A program made the position numbers and the translations under genes. Shown one piece after another: positions 19,601-28,600 of a stretch of 52,147 bases of DNA. The notes beneath the pieces were generated by a model. The model was not told where the DNA came from, did no database searches, and worked only from the letters and a program-made list of their open reading frames with translations. The DNA comes from an uncultured Clostridia bacterium (GTDB taxonomy: Bacteria; Bacillota; Clostridia; Christensenellales; Borkfalkiaceae). The stretch covers positions 1 to 52,147 of the forward strand of contig CAMWNA010000002.1 in NCBI GenBank assembly GCA_947175515.1, written 5' to 3'. The number at the start of each line of letters is the position of its first letter. Position 1 is the stretch's first letter.

Positions 19601-20165
19601 TTTTTTCCTCCTGACATTCGTTTCCCCAACAATCCCACCCCGCAGCCCATTGTCTTGCAAATAGCTCAATCCTCGGTACGTTGCCAAACAGTTCAACAAT
19701 GCGCACTCTTACTTCGTCGGGCTTCTTGCTGTGTTCCTGTCTCGGTGATAGAATACAACTTGATACGCTATTGCTTATAGGCTTCATTTTCCCTTTAACA
19801 CCCATAAGGCAAATTTCACAGTTGCTTTTCGCATAATATCCGATACCGAAAAAAGGCTTATTGTTTTTCGGGTTTGTCTTTACCCAACTGAAACCCAACG
19901 TTGTATAGCGGAATCCCCAATATTCAAACAGTTTTATTTGCTCTTTCAGATATGGGAATGTTACCCACAGGAACAGCACACAGTTTTCTGCCGCAATTTC
20001 AGGCACCGGCAAATTTGTTATGTCTTGCATCGTCATTAAACTGTAATGTCCGTATGCGCCCTTGCCGAACTTCGTATTAGGATTGTTGCGCTTGTTGTAC
20101 TGCCACGGCGGATCTGCGTAAATCACGTTGTACTTTTTGTCTGTGTTATAGATGTCTGTAAACAT
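19569..20165 (-). CDS. MT-A70-family adenine methyltransferase
   Basis: NVIYADPPWQYNKR, NCVLFLWVTFPYL, SWVKTNP, EVRVRIVELFGNVPRIELFAR. Confidence 0.92.
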   Translation of the reverse strand: MFTDIYNTDKKYNVIYADPPWQYNKRNNPNTKFGKGAYGHYSLMTMQDITNLPVPEIAAENCVLFLWVTFPYLKEQIKLFEYWGFRYTTLGFSWVKTNPKNNKPFFGIGYYAKSNCEICLMGVKGKMKPISNSVSSCILSPRQEHSKKPDEVRVRIVELFGNVPRIELFARQWAAGWDCWGNECQEEKNEQDNLRRCA

Positions 20166-20174
20166 TGTCCCCCT

Positions 20175-20594
20175 TTACATTTCTGCTACCTTTTCTTTCT
20201 GCAACGCTTCCTGCACGTCTTGAAATTTTGATCTCGGTTGCCATAGGTTGCAATACCGCCATTTACCGTCCAACCCGAATACATACATAAACTTGATCCC
20301 CGACTTCCGCGCACTTCTTAACCGAACAATTTTCGGTTTATTGTGTTCGTAGCTCTCGCCGTTATCTCGGCAATACGCATAGCAAGCATTAGAAAAATCG
20401 TCGGGGGTATCAGGCTCTAAATTCGGGGCAAGGTTGCTTATATCTCCAAGCGCAAGTAGTTTGTCTATCTTGGCTTCGTTGGTATAATGCTCACACAACA
20501 TTTTTCCGTTCCGTCCAACCTCGCCCGAACTATGGCAATAAATACCGTAATAGCTGCCGTCTGCTAACTCTTTACATATATAGCTTGCTGTCAT
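20175..20594 (-). CDS. hypothetical protein
   Basis: Start at MTASYICKELADG overlapping the upstream ORF. Confidence 0.6.
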   Translation of the reverse strand: MTASYICKELADGSYYGIYCHSSGEVGRNGKMLCEHYTNEAKIDKLLALGDISNLAPNLEPDTPDDFSNACYAYCRDNGESYEHNKPKIVRLRSARKSGIKFMYVFGLDGKWRYCNLWQPRSKFQDVQEALQKEKVAEM

Positions 20595-20817
20595 CTTTTT
20601 CCCTGTCGTTATCAAGTTCTTCCAAGCAATCAAGAAAGTCGTACAAGAATTGGGCGCACCATACTAACTCGTTTTCTTCGATTTCGCCATTCTCAAACTT
20701 TTCAAGCACTTCGCCCAAATAGTCTTTATGAAAACCATAGGTTTCTTTGAAATCATCAAGTGTCCAACCTTTGTTTTCCATTTTGTCGAATGTCGCCTGC
20801 AATATCTTCTTGTTCAT
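20572..20817 (-). CDS. hypothetical protein
   Basis: 81-aa ORF in operon. Confidence 0.55.
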   Translation of the reverse strand: MNKKILQATFDKMENKGWTLDDFKETYGFHKDYLGEVLEKFENGEIEENELVWCAQFLYDFLDCLEELDNDREKDDSKLYM

Positions 20818-20832
20818 TTTGCTTACCCGCCG

Positions 20833-23451
20833 TTAGAACAAGCTCTCGATAAAGTTGCTTGTTACGATGTCGATATTCGTTCTGTTCTGCGACGACGAAA
20901 TAAAGAAAGCCGTACCGCGTTTGTTGTGCATTATGTAGTTCTGCTCGGCTTCGTTAATCTGTCCTGCGTGGGCGTACAAATCGCACAGGTCGCTCATATC
21001 GTTAGGCGACAGACTGAATATCAGCGAATACTGACATACGTCTATAAGTGCCTGACTTTTTCTCGCAATTTCGGGCGTACCCGCTACGTCCTTGACGCTC
21101 TGCGTAATCGTGATGAGCATACCTTCGTACTTACGAATACGCTTCGCAAGGCTCGCCATAAAGTCAAGCGCAATCGGGTATTTTTCGTCGATAAATAAGT
21201 GCGCTTCGTCCACCGCTACAACCAACTTTCTCGCCGTACCGTGCTTCGTGTTGTAGTCCTTGTTCTTTACGACTTCGTTTTCAAGCCACTTTACAATCAA
21301 AAGCATCTGCGCATTGGCAACGATATTGTTCTTGTTTGCAAGTAGTTTTTGGAAATCGAATACGACAAAGTTTTCCTGCGGGTTAAACGAAGTTGCGCCG
21401 TTCCAAAGGTTGCTGTATCTGCCGCCCTTGCGGAACTTTGCCACATAGTTCATAAGCACTTTCAGACAACCGCGATTGTAATCGTCTTTCTCTTTCTTCT
21501 CGCGCTCGTCAATGAGTTTGCCGAGATCGTCAAATGTCGGGTACTGCTTCGCCGTTATTTCCGATAAATCGGAATATGCCGTGATGCCGCTCTTTTCGTA
21601 TAACTCCTGTGTCAGCTTGTTCAGAAGTTCCAACGAATCGGAATTTATCCCCGGCAACACAACGCGGTAGAACTCCTCCAAGAATTGCAGATGCGCAAAG
21701 TAGTCGTTGCCCGTGCCGTCGCTGTTCTCGTCATCTTCCGTTCTGATGATATGGAACGGATTGAGCTTGCCGAATTTCCCACTTGATACGTCCAACACTT
21801 TACCGCCGAAGCTCTGACACAGTTTGCCGTATTCACTTTCGGGATCAAGTACGAAAACACGGGTATTGCAACTTGCGATATTCGCAATGATGCTTTTGCA
21901 AGCGTAACTCTTACCGCTGCCCGGCTTACCGAGAACTATCATGTTTGACGATAAGTGCGCTTCATCTCTTTTGGTAAAGTCCACGAATACAGGCAACTTG
22001 TTCTCGCCGATAAGCAAGCCCTTATCGTCTACTATGGCATTGCTTATGAACGGGAATACTGCCGCAATACTGCTCGTCTGAATACCGCGGGTAACATTGA
22101 TTTTGTCCGTAATACAGATTTGGCTCGTGAGATATGCGTCCATTTGTCTGCCTATCATCTCGTTATAGCCAAAGCCCATTTCACGAAGCCTGCGGCGTAC
22201 CTGTTTCTTTACCGTGTTCTTGCCCTTTTCGTCATAGGCGGTCAGAATAATCGTCGTATCGAAAAGCACGTCGTTCTCGTTCTGCAAGTCCAACAAAAGT
22301 CTTTGCAAACTTTCCAAATGCGTGTCTTTCTCAATGACGTCGCTTGCGCGGTTTTTCATATTCTGCGTTTGTACTTCCAAAATCGCATTGTCGATGCGGC
22401 GTATTGCCTTGAACTTTTCGACGGGCTTCATCTTCATTACGACTTTCGTATTCGGAATATCGAATAAGCCCTCGCCCCAACCGTTACACACCCTCAACGG
22501 ATAATTGTTGATTACAAAATGCGATAAGGTCTTGCCGTTCTGCTGCGTGGTCGTTAGTCCGAAAAATACGTTTTCAGGCGTGAAATATTCTTCGTACTTC
22601 TTGTCGCCTATTTTGCGTTCGTCGAACTCGCTGTCTATCGAATATCTGATGAACGCCGCAAGCTCTCTGCTGTTAAGCGTTCTCGCATTGATGCCCGACG
22701 ATTGCAACGTTACGGTTGCAACCTGCAACTGCGTTTTCAAATCCCTCTCGCTTCCGCTCTGCAACACAAGGTAGTACCTTGCATACAAAATCGGGTTACT
22801 GCTGTTCATCTCGTCAATGGTCGTGATGCGGTCTTGGATTACGTCCACTCTCGTCATGTACTCGCCGTCGCTCAATTCGCCTTTCTCTTTGCTCTCTGCG
22901 ATTTTTACGATACGATCCATTTCGTCCGCAACAAAGTTATCCAAGATTAAAGGTCGTTCCAACTTCACAATGTCCGCTTCGTTCCCGACTGTAACGTTAT
23001 TCAGCACACGCGATAAAGCACCGTCTATAAGCTCGTTTTGGTCGAACTCGCCGAGCATACGGAAATCCACAGGGTGGATTTCCATAACGCCGATATAGCG
23101 AGAATCTTTCAACGCTATGATGCCGTTGCCGCATACTCGGTCATAAGCAATAATGCTTTCTACGTCGTTCTTTAACTGTTCGCCCTTCTTTGCCTTTTTG
23201 AATTTCTTACGGCTTACCAAGTGCTTGAAAAAGTAACCGACAATCTTGTAGAGCCTGTCGCCGTTTATCGAAATGAACAGCGGAATAAATGCAATCATTA
23301 TGCCGCCCGCAATCAGAAAACGGAATGACAGGTTGCTTGAAAGTGCTATTGCGACAAGTACCAAGACTATAAACCCGACTATAACATCGGAAAGTGTAAC
23401 GCCCTTATAAAAGGTCATTTTAATCTTTGTTTTCTTCGGAATTATCCTCAT
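20833..23451 (-). CDS. virB4: VirB4/TraE-like conjugation ATPase with N-terminal PrgI/VirB3-like membrane segment
   Basis: Walker A VLGKPGSGKSYACK; FVLDPESEYGKL; VVAVDEAHLFID; N-terminal YKGVTLSDVIVGFIVLVLVAIAL... Confidence 0.93.
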   Translation of the reverse strand: MRIIPKKTKIKMTFYKGVTLSDVIVGFIVLVLVAIALSSNLSFRFLIAGGIMIAFIPLFISINGDRLYKIVGYFFKHLVSRKKFKKAKKGEQLKNDVESIIAYDRVCGNGIIALKDSRYIGVMEIHPVDFRMLGEFDQNELIDGALSRVLNNVTVGNEADIVKLERPLILDNFVADEMDRIVKIAESKEKGELSDGEYMTRVDVIQDRITTIDEMNSSNPILYARYYLVLQSGSERDLKTQLQVATVTLQSSGINARTLNSRELAAFIRYSIDSEFDERKIGDKKYEEYFTPENVFFGLTTTQQNGKTLSHFVINNYPLRVCNGWGEGLFDIPNTKVVMKMKPVEKFKAIRRIDNAILEVQTQNMKNRASDVIEKDTHLESLQRLLLDLQNENDVLFDTTIILTAYDEKGKNTVKKQVRRRLREMGFGYNEMIGRQMDAYLTSQICITDKINVTRGIQTSSIAAVFPFISNAIVDDKGLLIGENKLPVFVDFTKRDEAHLSSNMIVLGKPGSGKSYACKSIIANIASCNTRVFVLDPESEYGKLCQSFGGKVLDVSSGKFGKLNPFHIIRTEDDENSDGTGNDYFAHLQFLEEFYRVVLPGINSDSLELLNKLTQELYEKSGITAYSDLSEITAKQYPTFDDLGKLIDEREKKEKDDYNRGCLKVLMNYVAKFRKGGRYSNLWNGATSFNPQENFVVFDFQKLLANKNNIVANAQMLLIVKWLENEVVKNKDYNTKHGTARKLVVAVDEAHLFIDEKYPIALDFMASLAKRIRKYEGMLITITQSVKDVAGTPEIARKSQALIDVCQYSLIFSLSPNDMSDLCDLYAHAGQINEAEQNYIMHNKRGTAFFISSSQNRTNIDIVTSNFIESLF

Positions 23452-25144
23452 TGTTACCGTCCTCCCCGTTATCTATCGGCGTTAAAGTTGTTCTGCCGCT
23501 CGTTTCTCTCATTGAGCCTGTATCAGCTTCCGTATTCTTACCTGTTGTATTTGCCGCGCTTGTATCAACGTCAGCCTTGCCCGTCTCTCTCGTAGAACTC
23601 ATATCGCCACCGCCCGAATTATCGTTACCTGAGGGCGGTGTATTGGGCGGAACATTTCCTTCGCTCGTGTCTGTATTTCTTTGAGCATCGTTCGTCTTGT
23701 TCACTACTTCTTCCGCTTTCTTTGCCGCCTGATTTGCCTGCGCCGTTGTTTCTGCTTTCGGCTTTTTCGGTTTAACGTCGGCACGGTTAGTCAATGTCTT
23801 ACCTACTGCCACATTCTTCAATCTCGGAACAAAGTTTTTACCTGCCGTAATCACGCCGCCCTGCAATAAGTCTTTGACAACCCCGACAGGCAGCGTCGCC
23901 AAACGTAACGGCGCACCTGCTATCTGCTTTGCTTTATCTGCTTTCGGGTGTTTGCTCTCTTGTTGCATAACTCTCTGATTGCGGTTACTGTGTACGCTCA
24001 TATTCAAGCTCTCACCTTTCGTGTGTCCTTGCTTTCTATGCTTCAAATAATCCGAGCCGCCCACCGCACCGCCGACTACTGCACCGACAGCACCCGTCGT
24101 AGCTTTTGCAAACGCAAGTCCCGAACGGAAGTTGTAAATCATCTGTGCGAACTCTCTGCCGCCTGCCTGACTTCCGCACAACTGCGAAATAACAAGATTT
24201 GCTTTCGTGATTGCAAACGCACCGCCGATCATAAACAGGAAATACACTAACCCGTTTTGGAATCCGTTATCGAAGAAAGTCATTCGGTTGATTTGCGGCA
24301 TTATCAGGAAAAACAAATTCATTACCAAGATGATGCCGTATGCGCCGAGTATTTTGGAAATGAGCATATCTTTCCAAACACGGAAACGGTTGCCTTCGTC
24401 AAGCGGTATTGTGCTTGTGGTTATCGGCGAAACAATATAGAGCAAAATAATATCGAAAATTCTCTGAATGAACGTGATGCTTGAAATTACGAACATAACG
24501 AGCATTACAAGTCCACCCAATATGCCTACGACGTAGTTCATTTCCGAAATGTCATAATATTGCTTTACTACCGACAGTTTGTTATAGTCCAATTCGCCCG
24601 ACAGGAACATTCGCTCAATCGCTTCCCGCTCTCCCGACGAACCGATAAAAGCGTTGTTGCCTGTCGTTATCAGCATCTGCCCGCCTATCGACGATTGCCC
24701 TTCCGTTATGTAAATCTGCATCGAAGAATTGATAGACGCCATTATTGTGTTTACAAGTGTCATACCTGCAAGAAGCAAGAACGGAATCAGCAAAAATATC
24801 AATAGGCTCTGCCCCGCTTTCGCTATAATCGCACCTCTCGTTTTTCTCTCATTCGATTGATAGTTCGCGCGGATAAGCGCGATGATTAAGAAAATCGTCA
24901 GCAAGATCACGCCGATTAGCATAATCGTTAAGAACACTCTGTGTATCGTGTTCGACTGTACAAGGCTTGATACAAGGTCAACATTTTCGCCGTCCACAAT
25001 TACCGTATCAAGTCCGCAGAGCTTGTAAAAGATTTTTTTGATGAAATCTATGATGTAACAAATTCCTGCCTGAAACTTATAAAGAACGCTGTAAAACCAA
25101 TCTTTAATTGCGCTTACGACAGGTTCAAATATCCAATCAAAAAT
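23420..25144 (-). CDS. VirB6/TrbL-like polytopic conjugation protein; start probably AUU at 25144
   Basis: Multiple TM segments, Gln/Asn/Thr-rich tail; reading frame extends to ATT preceded by GGGAGG with 6-nt spacing. Confidence 0.85.
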   Translation of the reverse strand: MFDWIFEPVVSAIKDWFYSVLYKFQAGICYIIDFIKKIFYKLCGLDTVIVDGENVDLVSSLVQSNTIHRVFLTIMLIGVILLTIFLIIALIRANYQSNERKTRGAIIAKAGQSLLIFLLIPFLLLAGMTLVNTIMASINSSMQIYITEGQSSIGGQMLITTGNNAFIGSSGEREAIERMFLSGELDYNKLSVVKQYYDISEMNYVVGILGGLVMLVMFVISSITFIQRIFDIILLYIVSPITTSTIPLDEGNRFRVWKDMLISKILGAYGIILVMNLFFLIMPQINRMTFFDNGFQNGLVYFLFMIGGAFAITKANLVISQLCGSQAGGREFAQMIYNFRSGLAFAKATTGAVGAVVGGAVGGSDYLKHRKQGHTKGESLNMSVHSNRNQRVMQQESKHPKADKAKQIAGAPLRLATLPVGVVKDLLQGGVITAGKNFVPRLKNVAVGKTLTNRADVKPKKPKAETTAQANQAAKKAEEVVNKTNDAQRNTDTSEGNVPPNTPPSGNDNSGGGDMSSTRETGKADVDTSAANTTGKNTEADTGSMRETSGRTTLTPIDNGEDGNNEDNSEENKD

Positions 25145-25163
25145 TTTACACCTCCCGTCTCAA

Positions 25164-25451
25164 TTAAATTTGAGACTGTACCCAATCCTGCAAAATCGGT
25201 AACGAAACTTTCAATGCAACAATCAATACGAAGATTGCGACAAAGCCTATGATTGCGCCGATTAGGTCTTTCTTCGCTTTCTCTCTGCTGTTCTGCTCAT
25301 CGCTCTTTGCGAGCTTTACGCCGAGTACAATACAGTAGATTGTGCCAACCGCCCCAACGATTGCGATAGCGGGCCACAAAATTGCGTTCAGCACTTCGAG
25401 AATGGGTGCGATTACGGGTGCGAAATCCACCGCTGCCAATAAATTTGCCAT
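25164..25451 (-). CDS. pilin-like VirB2/TrbC-type conjugation protein
   Basis: 95-aa two-TM protein between virB6 and the surface protein: ILWPAIAIVGAVGTIYCIVLGVKLAKSDEQNSREKAKKDLIGAIIGFVAIFVLIVAL. Confidence 0.8.
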   Translation of the reverse strand: MANLLAAVDFAPVIAPILEVLNAILWPAIAIVGAVGTIYCIVLGVKLAKSDEQNSREKAKKDLIGAIIGFVAIFVLIVALKVSLPILQDWVQSQI

Positions 25452-25610
25452 TTATTTTCCTCCATTTTTTAATCTTTTTAAGTTCTTTCAGAACGAAGGC
25501 GGGTATCCCGCTTCCGTTGTTTTTTGTGTGGGCGCAACCGTCTCTGACGGCAAAATGCGCCTACACCTTAACCTGCTCACCTTTTGGGTAGTTTGTCCCC
25601 TTGTTTGCGG

Positions 25611-28600
25611 TTATTCCGCACTTGAATCCTCGTCCGTCTCGTCATCGTTTTGGGCGTACTGCGCTTCCGGTTGCATTAGTTCTTCGTCCGTCAGTTCGGG
25701 TGCATTTTTGAACTTTCTTTTGTACACCGCTTTCTTGCCGAAAACGATTGCAATCACAACGCCGACCGCAAGTAAAATCCCGATTATGATCAGGGCTATT
25801 GCGCCGCCGTTCATTTGGTATTCGAGTGTAAAACTGTAAGTCCTTTCGTTGCCGAGTTCGTCTCGTACCTTGACTTCATATCTGCCGTACTCTTTGAGTC
25901 CGTCGCCCAAGTTGTATTCGATTAGCTGTCCGTCTTTGTAAACCTCAACCATTCCTGCTTCGGATAAATCGGTAATCGTTACGGTTACGTTGCCCTTGCC
26001 GCCGTCCGATATTCCGTTAAGTTTGATTGTAGGTGCGGTGGTATCGAGCGAAAGCATAAAGGTGTATTCCTTGCCGTCTGCATTGCAAACTACGGTGTAT
26101 GTTCCGTCCTCGGTAAAGTTGAGTCTGTTGCCGTCAGCCGCCGAAACTGCTTCGCCGTCGTGGTCTATGGATTTAATTTCAACGTTCGTTCCAAGTGTAT
26201 AATCGAGCTTCGTTTTCGTACCCTTTACAATTTGGAACGATATGGTTTTCTCGTTGCCGTAAAGGTCGTATGCCGTAAGTCTGTAAAGCCCTTCTTCCGT
26301 CAGCGGTGTTCCGATTTCGTACACATACTCTGCGCCGTTCTTCGTTACAATGAGATTGACTTTTTCCGACGATGAAACGATAACGTCTTCGTTTGAAATT
26401 ACGCCGTTGCCTGTCGTTACGTTCAAGTCAACCGACTTGTCGATAACGACGGAAAAGGTTGCGGTATTGCCGTATTCGTCAAAGATATGGAAAGCATAAT
26501 GCCCTTCGTCCGAAATAATTTGTCCGAACTCAAACTCAAAAGAGTTGCCGTTTCTCTTTACCAAAACAGACAATGGCTCGTTGTTGACAACCGTTATATC
26601 TTTGTTCGTCGTATCAATGCCAACCATTTCCATGTTGTTTATGTACACATCGTAATCAACCGTCTTGTCAATGGTAAAAATTTTCACGCTCTGCGTTCCC
26701 AAGTCGTTCGTTGCCGTAACGGTGTAAACGCCTTCGGCGGAAAGAGTATCGCCGTTTTTCAGTTCTACGAGTTCGCCGCCGTTCAATGAGTATACAACGC
26801 TAACAACGTCGCTTGCCGTCCAAGATACGGTAACGTTCTTGTTTGTGGTTACGCCGTTTTCAACGCTCAATGCAAAATCGGGCGCAAGCGTATTTACGGT
26901 AAAGCCGTAGTCGGTAAAGTTTTCTTCATCGGTCAGACGGATAAGGCGGATAGAATAGATTCCGCTGTTTTCGTCGCTTGCCGTGAAAGTAATTTCGCCG
27001 TCATAATCGGTTGTAAATGCTTGTCCGTCTTTGCTAACAACGGCGTAATACTTCTCTCTGTCGTAGGTAAACGTAACGTCGGATTTTGTTTTGCCGCCGT
27101 CTTCCACTCCCGAAAATTCGCCGTTCGGTTTAGCCTTGTTGAACGTGTATTCTTTCGAGATAATGCGCCCGAAGTTGTCGCGTAAGAGAACAGTATAAGT
27201 TCCCGCACGGTCAAACACATAGGAAAGAGTATCGGTAGAAACGCCGTCAATAAGTTTTCCGTCCTTGCGGATTTCAAGCGAAACGAGCGTATCGAATTTC
27301 TGCTCTAACTTAATCGTAAGTCTGAATTCGGTGTCGTCCGAATTGTTCTTAAAATCAATCGTTGCGGGGTTGCCGATAATGTAGACGGTAAACGAATAAC
27401 CGTTGCCGAGCCTGTCGTAAACGGTAAGCTGATATTCGCCGCCGACATTCAAGTAAGGCAATACGTCGCCGTAGGTGTAACAACTCTTTTTGCCGCCGTT
27501 TACAACGGTAAGTACCGACCATTTATCGGCGTCAACGATTTCGTTTACAGAAAAACTCTCGTAATAGAACGCTGCGCCGCCGGTAAGACTATTTTTCGAG
27601 ATAACAAGTTCGGCAGGGCTGTCGCTTCCGATAACGGTTGCCGTTACTTTGAGTTCGGGGGCGAGTACGTCCGTAAATCCGTAGAACACGGTTTCGTTGC
27701 CCGCTTCGTCAAGTTCGGTCAGTTTGTAAAGACCGCCTATGGTAACTTGCTTGTCGAAAGCAATCCCGTATTCGATTTTTACCTTTTCGCCGTTACCGCC
27801 GACGAGTTCTGCAAATAATTCTGAACCGTCCGCTCTGTCGAAAATAAAGTCGTTGAGAACGGGTGCTTGCGTTCCGTCGGGGGCGGTAAATACATTGTCG
27901 GTCATGCTGTCCGCAGGTTCGCCGTAAACGTTGTCGCCGTCAAGGTCAAAATAGTTCACGGTCGATACGTTTTCCTTTGCGTAATGAGCAACCACTTCAT
28001 CCAATGTAGTGCGGTCAAAGTAGTACAAAAGACTGTCTGCGTTCGCTTTTGATTTGTAGAGCCAATATTCCCCTACTCTTACCTCTCCGCCGTCGGCTAC
28101 AAGGTGATGCTGATTAAAGTGAGCAACGTCGTCGAGAAAGAGAACCGTAACGCTCTTTCCGAATTCCTTATCGCAGGCGAAAGCAAGAGCTTCGTTATAG
28201 GTTGCGAACGAAAAGTCCTCTCCGTCGATATTCGCAACGTACCATTTAGATATTAACTGTTGCGATCCGTTCAATTTGTCTGCGTTATAGGTCGGGGCAA
28301 CGGTGTCGATAGTTACCTTGTATTCGGTCTGATTGCCCGCAAAATCGGTAAGCACAAACTTGTAAACTGCATCTTCCGAAAGTACGCTGTTCTTCGTATA
28401 GGGCGCACCGTTTACGGTTGCGGTAATATCGCCGTCCCAAGAGAAGAACACGCTTTTGTTCGTGATAGTTCCGCTCTGTACGGGTTTGTTGTTCGCATAG
28501 ATTTGTCCCGTAGGCGCAACCGTGTCGATATAAGCGGTAAACGTGCTTTTGTTACCCGCAAGGTCGGTCAATACAATGTTGTAAGTTCCGTCTGCCATAA

